Assembly: GCF_003026475.1 (NCBI RefSeq) | Contig: NZ_PYMC01000002.1 | Span: 372,001-436,000, forward strand | Direction: 5' to 3' | Length of the DNA stretch: 64,000 bases | DNA from: Photobacterium lipolyticum | Lineage (GTDB): Bacteria > Pseudomonadota > Gammaproteobacteria > Enterobacterales > Vibrionaceae | In this document: positions 1 to 7,108 of the stretch, in pieces | Layout of the letters: every line of letters starts with the position of its first letter | How positions within the stretch are numbered: the first letter of the stretch is position 1 | Program-made: the position numbers and the translations under genes | The notes under the pieces: generated by a model | Seen by the model: only the letters and a program-made list of their open reading frames with translations | What the model was told of the DNA's origin: nothing | Database searches by the model: none

Positions 1-106
1 TGGATCAGCCAAATAACAACTTATTTTCTCTTCCGTCTGTATGTCATTAATTACTTTATCTATTTATCTCTGTCGCCATTACTCATTTAATAATCATATA
101 TCGCAG

Positions 107-134
107 TGATCCTTATACGGTAAAATTGCGTTAT
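107..134 (+). promoter_or_regulatory. Candidate ECF (RpoE/ChrR-type) promoter
   Basis: TGATCC at 107-112 is followed by 16 bases and then CGTTAT at 129-134. From memory this is close to the promoter recognised by ChrR-controlled ECF sigma factors (TGATCC, about 16-17 bases, CGTA-like). It lies directly before the sigma gene, so autoregulation is the simple reading. The start of transcription would fall near 141, so a translation start at 126 is unlikely. Confidence 0.65.
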
Positions 135-167
135 ACAGGTATGGATACCATGCTTCTAAGTGATACG

Positions 168-785
168 ATGGAAAACTCGATTCAATTATCTCATTCCGGC
201 AACATTAAGGAGCTTATGGTCAGCGAAGCTTCCGCAGTGGGTGATATGGGCGACTTATTGTTCAATATTGCTCATACACGGTGTAAACAAAGTTACGAAC
301 GGCTGTTCGTACAGGTCGCTCCACGTCTGCTCAATTTCTCCCGAAAACAACTCAGGGACGAGTCAATGGCATTAGAAGTGGTCCAGGAAACCATGTTAAA
401 GGTATGGTTAAAGGCTCATCTTTACGACGAAACTAAAGGAGCGGCAATGACATGGATTTACTCTGTCGCTCGTAACGTCAAATTCGATTTACTGCGACGA
501 ACCAAACATCAGCAAGACTGGGTACAAGGCGATGACTTATGGCCGGTACTCAGTGAAGAGCGGGAGTCGGACAGGCTGCCAAAAGAGTTTGAACCGATCG
601 TCAAGCAGGAATTACAGGAGTTGGTAAACCAGTTACCGCCGGCGCAGGCCGAGGTCGTCAGGATGATTTGCTTACAAGGAATGTCACACCTTGAGGCTGC
701 AGATGCGCTGGGTGTGCCATTAGGAACAGTGAAAAGCCGTTTACGATTAGCATTACAAAAAATGAAGGAGGCACTGGATGACTAA
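168..785 (+). CDS. ECF sigma-70 family RNA polymerase sigma factor, ChrR-partner type
   Basis: Alternative sigma factor expected to direct RNA polymerase to stress genes; in the RpoE-ChrR family the signal is singlet oxygen or related photo-oxidative stress. Region 2 is visible in the segment with VVQETMLKVWLKAHLY and TWIYSVARNVKFDLLRR, and region 4 in the C-terminal part with LPPAQAEVVRM and GVPLGTVKSRLRLALQKM, a helix-turn-helix. The start is uncertain. The frame is open from 126 (TTG), but that overlaps the predicted -10 element; ATG codons follow at 141, 150, 168 and 216. I use 168 (205 aa). The ATG at 216 has AAGGAG only three bases ahead and would give 189 aa. The gene overlaps the downstream anti-sigma gene by eight bases, so the two are surely cotranscribed and probably translationally coupled. 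Confidence 0.88.
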   Translation: MENSIQLSHSGNIKELMVSEASAVGDMGDLLFNIAHTRCKQSYERLFVQVAPRLLNFSRKQLRDESMALEVVQETMLKVWLKAHLYDETKGAAMTWIYSVARNVKFDLLRRTKHQQDWVQGDDLWPVLSEERESDRLPKEFEPIVKQELQELVNQLPPAQAEVVRMICLQGMSHLEAADALGVPLGTVKSRLRLALQKMKEALDD

Positions 786-1455
786 CGTTCACTTTCATCC
801 TAGCGATGATACTCTGGCCCGCTATGCCGCTGGCGATCTCGATCCTGCCTCCAGCATTATGATGAGTGCCCATCTGGAATACTGCATCAACTGCCGACTG
901 CGTATCGATGAACTTGAAGCCAGCTATACACAGGTACTTGAATCGACACCAGCGGAACCGATGACCTGTGGGCTGACAGAGATGTTAAGCCAAATCCTCA
1001 GCCAGCCAGCAGAGCCGCTGGGGGTAGAGCCGGTTCCGATTTCAGGAGTACTTAAACTGGATAACAAAGAATTCCACCTTCCAAGAGCGTTACAACGTCA
1101 CAAGGATGAGATAGGGCCATGGAGTCGTCTGCCGGGTAAAATACAGCGAGCCTATGTATCAACGGGAGGCAAGAGCAAGATGAACTTCATTTATATGGAA
1201 CCTGACAGCGCCCTGCCTGAGCATACTCATCAGGGCCTGGAAATCACCTTGGTTTTATCAGGTCGGTTTACCGATGAACATGCCAGCTATGGCCCCGGTG
1301 ATTTTATTGTTCAGACCACTGAACATCAGCACTCGCCAAAAACCCGGCCGGGACAGGATTGCCTCTGTTTGACCCTGCTGGATGCTCCGTTACACTTTAC
1401 CTCCGGGCTCGCAACGTTGCTGAATCCATTTAGTCAGTTGTTTTTCCGCTGTTAG
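778..1455 (+). CDS. chrR: ChrR-family zinc-binding anti-sigma factor with C-terminal cupin domain
   Basis: Predicted to bind and silence the ECF sigma factor encoded just upstream. The N-terminal anti-sigma domain carries the zinc motif His32-x3-Cys36-x2-Cys39, with His5 or His7 as likely fourth ligand, which is the ZAS arrangement of Rhodobacter ChrR. Residues about 90-215 form a cupin with His149-x-His151-x3-Glu155 (PEHTHQGLE), matching the second zinc site of the ChrR cupin-like domain that is needed for the response to singlet oxygen. Length 225 aa is typical. The start ATG lies inside the last codons of the sigma gene. Family membership is clear from motif order. The actual inducing signal in this organism is inferred. 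Confidence 0.88.
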   Translation: MTNVHFHPSDDTLARYAAGDLDPASSIMMSAHLEYCINCRLRIDELEASYTQVLESTPAEPMTCGLTEMLSQILSQPAEPLGVEPVPISGVLKLDNKEFHLPRALQRHKDEIGPWSRLPGKIQRAYVSTGGKSKMNFIYMEPDSALPEHTHQGLEITLVLSGRFTDEHASYGPGDFIVQTTEHQHSPKTRPGQDCLCLTLLDAPLHFTSGLATLLNPFSQLFFRC

Positions 1456-1491
1456 GCGGTAGAGAAATTGGACTGATAACATAGTCATAGA

Positions 1492-1513
1492 GAGGTCGCA
1501 ATACTGCGACCTC
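1492..1513. terminator. Hairpin between convergent genes
   Basis: GAGGTCGCA and TGCGACCTC form a perfect 9-bp stem with an ATAC loop, 36 bases after the anti-sigma stop. There is no T-tract on either side, so intrinsic termination would be weak. A second hairpin, GGTTGATT/AATCAACC, follows at about 1567-1584 and is followed by a short T-rich run. Confidence 0.45.
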
Positions 1514-1605
1514 AAGAATGAAACGCTAAAAAGACCGGGATTATGGCAGTGGCTTAAACCAACCCCAGGTTGATTAAAATCAACCAAAGGTTTTATTAGC
1601 GCACT

Positions 1606-2472
1606 TTACGAGGCGCAATAATATCCATCGACGATACAGTCAGTTCCAAAGCCGATGCTTCCTCCTGTTTCATCTATTAGCTCCGGCGCAGTCACTGCAG
1701 GACCAATAGTCATGTAAAGCATACCTTCAAGCTTCCAGTCCGAATATTTCTCTAACATTGCCTGTACAATATCTTTCTGTGGTACCAAAGGCTTGGCTAC
1801 CTCTTGGTACAAGCTCAGATATTCGATAGCCTCTTCGAAGATTTCAAGGCCACCCACGGCACCATGACCCGGCACCACTCGTTCAATATCGTACCGTTCC
1901 GCGATATCCTTGATAGATTCAATCCATAAATCCGGACGATTCAGACCCGCGCCAACGTAATAGTGGCAGCGGTTATAACACTGATCGCTGGCAACATAGG
2001 TTTTCAGCTCAGGTATATAACAGGTGGTCAGGTTAATGGTTTCAGAAGGTTTGCTGTCAATCAGCTCTATCTTGTGTCCGTCATAATCGAACACATCCCC
2101 TTCCAAAGGTTCAATTGTGAAAAGTTCCGTTGGGATTTCATCGTCAAAGGTGCCGGTCCAGCGGAGAAGACGTGCTCTGAACTCAAGATTGATTTCAGTG
2201 ATAACCGCAGGTCTTGCGTAAGCTTTTGCCGCGGGAAAAGCCTTAAGTAATTCAACCCCACCCCAAACGTGATCAGGATGACTGTGGGTCAGTATGATAC
2301 TGCTGAGTGTCTTGCCCGCATCCCTTAGTCGTTTTACCAATGCTTGGGCATCGGTCTTTGTAAATTGGGCATCGATAAATAGTGCCTTTTCTTCTGAAAA
2401 GAGCAAAGTCGTATTAGGCCATGGGGCTTTGGTTCCGTAATAAACTTCAAGTATAAGCTTATTATCGCTCAT
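1606..2472 (-). CDS. Metallo-beta-lactamase-fold hydrolase
   Basis: Soluble 288-residue protein of the MBL-fold superfamily. The zinc signature THSHPDH sits at residues 62-68 (His63, His65, Asp67, His68), followed by later metal-site candidates in VVPGHGAVGG (His around residue 200) and an Asp in VASDQCYN. No signal peptide or extra domain is visible. The fold covers thiolesterases, lactonases, glyoxalase II and beta-lactamases. Nothing in the sequence fixes the substrate, and the spacing does not suggest a secreted beta-lactamase. It is convergent with the sigma/anti-sigma operon and transcribed alone. The start ATG at 2472 is preceded by GGAGAC about 5 bases upstream (minus strand). Family confident, substrate unknown. 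Confidence 0.85.
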   Translation of the reverse strand: MSDNKLILEVYYGTKAPWPNTTLLFSEEKALFIDAQFTKTDAQALVKRLRDAGKTLSSIILTHSHPDHVWGGVELLKAFPAAKAYARPAVITEINLEFRARLLRWTGTFDDEIPTELFTIEPLEGDVFDYDGHKIELIDSKPSETINLTTCYIPELKTYVASDQCYNRCHYYVGAGLNRPDLWIESIKDIAERYDIERVVPGHGAVGGLEIFEEAIEYLSLYQEVAKPLVPQKDIVQAMLEKYSDWKLEGMLYMTIGPAVTAPELIDETGGSIGFGTDCIVDGYYCAS

Positions 2473-2881
2473 AATATGTCTCCAGTATTTGTTTGCTTAA
2501 TGGATTTTATACAGAACACTCAGTGGGACCGGCCGCTCACCATATGAGCTTTCTATATCAATCGATCGAATAATAATGGCTATAATTATTGTTATATCAG
2601 GCGGTTTACTTGCTGATAGTTAATAAGATTTAAAGTTGAGGAACGTTACTCAACAGTGTCCTAGCTCCATCCCCCATGCAATGCTCCATGAACTAATACA
2701 TAAGTGCTCATATAAACATTAGGTTATGAACGGTGATCTTCTATGATTGTCGACTAAACCGCTCTGATGCTTGATTTATTTATACTACCGCGCCCCCTTA
2801 ATATCTCTCAAAGCTTGATATTTATGTACGCTACCTAAGGCGGTGAAAGGGCAGGAAAGGCGGTAGCCAGAGCTCTACCAC
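2473..2881. other. Intergenic region without a gene
   Basis: 409 bases between two minus-strand genes. It must hold the promoter of the MBL-fold gene. I see no convincing open frame, RNA gene or strong hairpin. Confidence 0.5.
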
Positions 2882-3373
2882 TTAGATATCGAGGTTGCCG
2901 GATTTTATTTCATCTGACAGACCAGGGTAAGGAGCTTTGGAGATTACTTTCTCATTATTCGCGCCAACATTTTTTGCATATGTAATACAAGCGAACTCAT
3001 CCACAACATCTTTAGGGTATGTATTATATTTTTCTCTTGATTCTTCCATCAAAGAAATATGGTCATTTTGGAAACAGACGGTAATTTCTGGATGTTCATG
3101 AACCCAATTAGGGAAGAAGATTACGCCGTGCATTTTGTTGTCATTCAGCATGAAGTTCAGGCAGACGTCAGTACCGGTTGGTTCTGTCCATGAAATTTTA
3201 TAAACATCTTTTGTCAATTCCACTAAGTGTACTTTTTGGTCTTTTACCCATCTGCCAGCAACCATGCCACTGTGAATCCGATAATCTACCGTAGTTTCAT
3301 TTTTGATATAAATTTCATACTCCCAACCATTGGCATATGTATATATCATGTGTGTTCCAATAAAGTCTTTCAT
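2882..3373 (-). CDS. padC: Phenolic acid decarboxylase
   Basis: Cofactor-free enzyme that decarboxylates p-coumaric, ferulic and caffeic acids to vinyl phenols, a detoxification route for plant or algal hydroxycinnamates. The 163-aa length fits the small PAD family, a lipocalin-like beta barrel. The residues known as catalytic in bacterial PADs are at the expected numbers: Tyr11, Tyr13, Arg41 and Glu64 (IYTY near the N-terminus, AGRW, and SWTEPTGTD). The ATG has an AGAGGT ribosome site about eight bases upstream. It is divergent from a LysR-type gene at 3681, which is the obvious candidate activator or repressor. A 20-bp inverted repeat lies between them. Enzyme identity is strong from these residues. 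Confidence 0.93.
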   Translation of the reverse strand: MKDFIGTHMIYTYANGWEYEIYIKNETTVDYRIHSGMVAGRWVKDQKVHLVELTKDVYKISWTEPTGTDVCLNFMLNDNKMHGVIFFPNWVHEHPEITVCFQNDHISLMEESREKYNTYPKDVVDEFACITYAKNVGANNEKVISKAPYPGLSDEIKSGNLDI

Positions 3374-3444
3374 AAGATAACCTCTTGTTTATTCATAGTT
3401 AATATCACATTACACCGTAGTCACAATGCACTTTACCTCGATCC

Positions 3445-3464
3445 TTGAGGGATAATATCCTCAA
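3445..3464. promoter_or_regulatory. Inverted repeat in padC-lysR intergenic region, candidate operator
   Basis: TTGAGG (3445-3450) and CCTCAA (3459-3464) are perfect inverted arms around eight A+T-rich bases, followed at once by the palindrome ATCACGTGAT (3465-3474). The position, about 72 bp before the padC start and between divergent genes, fits a LysR-type binding site. The assignment is inferred. Confidence 0.45.
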
Positions 3465-3680
3465 ATCACGTGATATATATTACAATCAATAATTGAATGT
3501 AAAAAGCGCAATTATCCGTTTAAATGTATCAGTTTTTTTGATATTTTATCCAAATGGCATGCTCAGTATCATAGCTGCATACGTCATCAGGTTGGGATAT
3601 AGAAGTTGTTATTTAATGGCCTATGATAGCGTTTGCGGCGAGCTAAATGTTTGGGTATTTAATAAAATAGAGGATGCCAA

Positions 3681-4568
3681 ATGCTAACAAAAACAACCCT
3701 AGAGCAATGGATTGTACTGCAAACTGTTGTTGAGACAGGCGGATATGTTCAAGCAGCAAAAATATTAAATAAAAGTCAATCATCAGTAAGTTATTCATTG
3801 AACACATTACAAGAAAGACTAAATTTACAATTACTGCATATTGTAGGCCGAAAGGCTGAATTAACCGATGCAGGAAGAATGATGCTGGCTCAGGCTAGGC
3901 CTTTACTCACGGCTTTTAAACAGCTGGAACTCAGTGCCGCAGGGTTGAGGTCCGGGGTTCGTCCATCGCTTAACTTGGTTGTGGACAGTGTATTTCCTAA
4001 GTCTATTTTGCTGTGTTCATTGAAAAAGTTTCAAGAGAGTCATCCCCAGACTCAAATACATTTGAGTGAGATATTGCGCACGGAAAGGGAAAGTGAATTA
4101 AGCGCTCAACAAGCAGATTTGTATATTACTACCCTGAATTCGGATAGTGCAGTATCAGGAAGTCCACTCATTGAGATAGATTTTATTGCTGTCGCAGCAG
4201 CAAGGCACCCTCTGCACAGTATGATCGGACCGATATCGGCTCCTCAATTGATGAAATACCCGCTAATTACACTGACGGACAAGGTAAGTCAGCAACAGGG
4301 AATGAAAAAAATCTCTTCAATGTCTAACTGGTCATTTACGACTGTAGATGCGGTTATTGAAGCAGTGTGCCATGGAATTGGTTACGGATGGCTACCAAGG
4401 TACCACATACAACACTTGCTTGATTCTGGAGAACTGAAAGCTCTGCCTGTTTCTATTGAGCCCACACGTAAGACAGTATTCTATCTGGTCTTTGGTATTG
4501 AGGGGCAGTGTTACGATAATACTATTCTTGCCCTGGCAGATATCATTAAGGCCGAAGCCATCGGCTAG
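3681..4568 (+). CDS. LysR-family transcriptional regulator, likely regulator of padC
   Basis: 295-aa LysR-type regulator. The N-terminal winged helix-turn-helix spans about residues 8-66 (VQAAKILNKSQSSVSYSLNTLQERL), followed by a linker helix and a periplasmic-binding-protein-like effector domain to the end. The start ATG has AGAGG seven bases upstream. It is divergent from the phenolic acid decarboxylase, so a role in sensing hydroxycinnamates is the simplest guess, by analogy with the usual placement of LysR genes next to their targets. In other bacteria padC is often controlled by PadR-type repressors, so a LysR here would be a different solution. It runs convergent with the next LysR gene with only seven bases between stops. 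Confidence 0.85.
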   Translation: MLTKTTLEQWIVLQTVVETGGYVQAAKILNKSQSSVSYSLNTLQERLNLQLLHIVGRKAELTDAGRMMLAQARPLLTAFKQLELSAAGLRSGVRPSLNLVVDSVFPKSILLCSLKKFQESHPQTQIHLSEILRTERESELSAQQADLYITTLNSDSAVSGSPLIEIDFIAVAAARHPLHSMIGPISAPQLMKYPLITLTDKVSQQQGMKKISSMSNWSFTTVDAVIEAVCHGIGYGWLPRYHIQHLLDSGELKALPVSIEPTRKTVFYLVFGIEGQCYDNTILALADIIKAEAIG

Positions 4569-4575
4569 ATCGCAC

Positions 4576-5460
4576 CTACAACTCAAGCAACCGGCAAATT
4601 GTTTGCTCGAACCACTCATATCGTGCAGGAAGTTGGCGGTATCGTTTTTTTGTTAAGTAGAGTTTTTCTGTCACATTGTGAGTCAGCGGGGCAACATACA
4701 GTGATTGCTGTGGTTCAAATTGAGCAATGGCTCGGGCTGGTAAGACAGTAAAACCCAACCCTTGCGATACGGGAAGCAATATTTGGCTTAACTGATTGAT
4801 ATAGCTTTTAATGCTGAGGCTTTCACTGCCTCTGTATGAATTGAAATTATTGGCTTTTAATACTTTTTCTACGTAATGAAAACCATCAGGATGGTTAATA
4901 AAACCGAGCGTATTGAGGAAGGCAAAGTCTATTGCTTCATTTTTATATTGGATAGGAAGCACTAACTGCAACGTTTCATGGCCAACCTGATATTGCACTA
5001 ATTCATCTGAATCTTCCTGTTGTGTTACGATGCCGATATCTATCTTGTTATCTAAAATATCATCGATAATGTTCTGGTTTGGCGCTGCCTCTACAGATAC
5101 ATTTAACCCGCTATGTTTGCATTGATAAGCAAGAAAGTGGGGATATAAATGCATCGCTAAAGCACCCGAGCACGAAAAACGACATTCACCTTGCAGGGGA
5201 TCATCTTGTTCGATCGCTTGGTGTAATTGCTCTTCTAATGCCAGCATTTGTTGGCCGTATTGATATAATTTTTCACCCGCCAAACTCAATTCAAATTGTT
5301 TGCCGTAGCGATTGATTAACGTTGTTTTTAGCTGCTCTTCCAATTTTTTAATATGCTGGCTCACCCCGGGTTGGGTCATGTGCATCTTTTCTGCCGCATG
5401 CGTGAAGTGTCCTGTCTTCACCAGCATCATAAATGTTGTCAGCCATTTTTGATTTATCAT
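4576..5460 (-). CDS. LysR-family transcriptional regulator, divergent from xdhABC
   Basis: 294-aa LysR-type regulator with the N-terminal HTH (HAAEKMHMTQPGVSQHIKKLEEQL, residues about 20-45) and a C-terminal effector-binding domain. It starts 205 bp from the xanthine dehydrogenase operon on the opposite strand. Control of purine catabolism is therefore likely, but no effector can be read from the sequence. The intergenic region includes the imperfect palindrome TCCTTGAAGAAGGA near 5547-5560, close to the xdhA side. Confidence 0.83.
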   Translation of the reverse strand: MINQKWLTTFMMLVKTGHFTHAAEKMHMTQPGVSQHIKKLEEQLKTTLINRYGKQFELSLAGEKLYQYGQQMLALEEQLHQAIEQDDPLQGECRFSCSGALAMHLYPHFLAYQCKHSGLNVSVEAAPNQNIIDDILDNKIDIGIVTQQEDSDELVQYQVGHETLQLVLPIQYKNEAIDFAFLNTLGFINHPDGFHYVEKVLKANNFNSYRGSESLSIKSYINQLSQILLPVSQGLGFTVLPARAIAQFEPQQSLYVAPLTHNVTEKLYLTKKRYRQLPARYEWFEQTICRLLEL

Positions 5461-5654
5461 AAATCACCACATAACAAAAAATCATCAAAACAAGAATAAA
5501 TGATAATTTAGTCTTTTGATATTCGAAATATACGCAGGATCTGCTTTCCTTGAAGAAGGACATTAATAATGACAACCCACCGAAATGGCAGAAGACGATA
5601 GCGCTGCCATAATTGGTAAAGACCAAATACCTCGCCCCCTCTCTGCGGCAAGCC

Positions 5655-5661
5655 AAGGAGG
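5655..5661 (+). promoter_or_regulatory. Strong ribosome binding site that sets the xdhA start at TTG
   Basis: AAGGAGG lies four bases before TTG at 5666. Starting at this TTG gives MIKFLLNQEV, the usual beginning of the XdhA ferredoxin domain. The upstream ATG at 5585 would add 27 residues of no recognisable family sequence and lacks a good ribosome site. Confidence 0.7.
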
Positions 5662-5665
5662 TCTC

Positions 5666-7108
5666 TTGATTAAGTTCTTACTCAACCAGGAAGTCCGAGA
5701 AGAAGCACAGCTCTCACCGAACATGACGGTACTCAATTACCTGCGCACCAAAGCGAAGAAAACCGGCACCAAAGAAGGTTGTGGTTCAGGTGATTGCGGT
5801 ACATGCACTGTGATACTTGGTGAACTGAACAACGGACAACTGCAGTATCGTTCTGTGAACGCCTGTCTTACCTTTGTATCGGCCCTTCACGGCAAGCAAC
5901 TCATCACGGTTGAAGATCTGCAAAGCAAAGACGGCTCTCTCCACCCGGTTCAGCAGGCGCTGGTTGACTTTCATGGTTCGCAATGCGGCTATTGTACCCC
6001 CGGGATTATTATGTCGATGTTTGCGCTTAGCAAAAACCGTCCTCAGGCCGATAAACAGGATGTTCTCGAATTCCTGTCAGGCAACTTGTGCCGATGTACC
6101 GGCTACCGCCCGATCATCGACGCGGCATTGTCGTTATGTAAAAAAGCGCCCTATCAGGATCAGTTTGCCGAACAGGTGCAATCCACCATTGATAAGCTCA
6201 ACAGCATCAGCAACGAGCCGGCAACCCTGCAGTTCAACAATCTTTCCAGCTTTTCACCCGCAACGATAAATGAGCTGGCAGAATTGCTGCAGGCTTATCC
6301 GCATGCACACATCGTCGCAGGCGGCACCGATCTGGCCGTTGACGTCACCCAGCGCCACCGTGAGATCGAGTCGCTGATTGATGTCAGTCGGGTAATGGAT
6401 ATGAAGGTAGTGAATGAGACCAATCACCACCTTGTCATCGGGGCGAACGTGTCGCTCAGCGATTGCTTCGGCGTACTCAACAAGCACTACCCGGACTTTG
6501 GCGAGATCCTCCGTCGCTTTGGTTCAAAGCAGGTCCGCAATCAAGCAACGCTGGGGGGCAACATCGGCAATGCCTCTCCCATCGGGGACACCCCGCCGCT
6601 GCTGATCGCACTGGATGCAGGCATCACCCTGAGCCGAAGTGGAGAATCTCGCACCATTCCTGTCGAAGATTATTATCTCGGCTATAAGGAAACCGCCCTG
6701 CGGCCATCCGAATTTATCAAAAAAATCATCATTCCCAAACCGGAGGCCAGCAAAATGTTCCGCGCCTATAAGGTATCGAAACGGCTCGGAGATGATATTT
6801 CTGCCGTCTGTGGCGGATTCAATATCGAACTCGAAGACGATACCGTCACGTTTGCGCGGATCGCCTTTGGCGGCATGGCGGAAATACCCAAACGGGCCGT
6901 TCACTGTGAACAGGAATTGATTGGAAAAAAGTGGAACATTGCCACGATAAACACGGCGATGGCAGCACTGGCGTCTGATTTTGAACCCCTGTCAGATTTC
7001 CGTGCCAGCAAAGCGTACCGCAACCAAACGGTTGCCAACATGCTCTACCGCTTTTTTATCGAGCAGCAAAACAGCCAAATCGAAACCAGGGTGACCTCTT
7101 ATGTCTAA
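5666..7108 (+). CDS. xdhA: Xanthine dehydrogenase small subunit (2Fe-2S and FAD domains)
   Basis: Electron-transfer subunit of xanthine dehydrogenase, which oxidises hypoxanthine and xanthine to urate. The N-terminal plant-type ferredoxin has GCGSGDCGTC and the fourth cysteine in NACL; the second 2Fe-2S domain has GSQCGYCTPGI and LCRCTGYRP. A FAD-binding domain follows, with AGGTDLAVD and GGNIGNASPIGD, and a CO-dehydrogenase flavoprotein C-terminal domain. With the TTG start chosen from the ribosome site, length is 480 aa, as in other bacterial XdhA. It overlaps xdhB by eight bases. The complete set of iron-sulfur cysteines argues for a working enzyme. G+C content looks higher than in neighbouring regions. 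Confidence 0.93.
   Translation: MIKFLLNQEVREEAQLSPNMTVLNYLRTKAKKTGTKEGCGSGDCGTCTVILGELNNGQLQYRSVNACLTFVSALHGKQLITVEDLQSKDGSLHPVQQALVDFHGSQCGYCTPGIIMSMFALSKNRPQADKQDVLEFLSGNLCRCTGYRPIIDAALSLCKKAPYQDQFAEQVQSTIDKLNSISNEPATLQFNNLSSFSPATINELAELLQAYPHAHIVAGGTDLAVDVTQRHREIESLIDVSRVMDMKVVNETNHHLVIGANVSLSDCFGVLNKHYPDFGEILRRFGSKQVRNQATLGGNIGNASPIGDTPPLLIALDAGITLSRSGESRTIPVEDYYLGYKETALRPSEFIKKIIIPKPEASKMFRAYKVSKRLGDDISAVCGGFNIELEDDTVTFARIAFGGMAEIPKRAVHCEQELIGKKWNIATINTAMAALASDFEPLSDFRASKAYRNQTVANMLYRFFIEQQNSQIETRVTSYV

Noticed and set aside
3493..3687. 64-codon open frame before the LysR gene at 3681
   Set aside because: It overlaps the LysR start, has no ribosome site and no family-like sequence, and lies across the promoter region.
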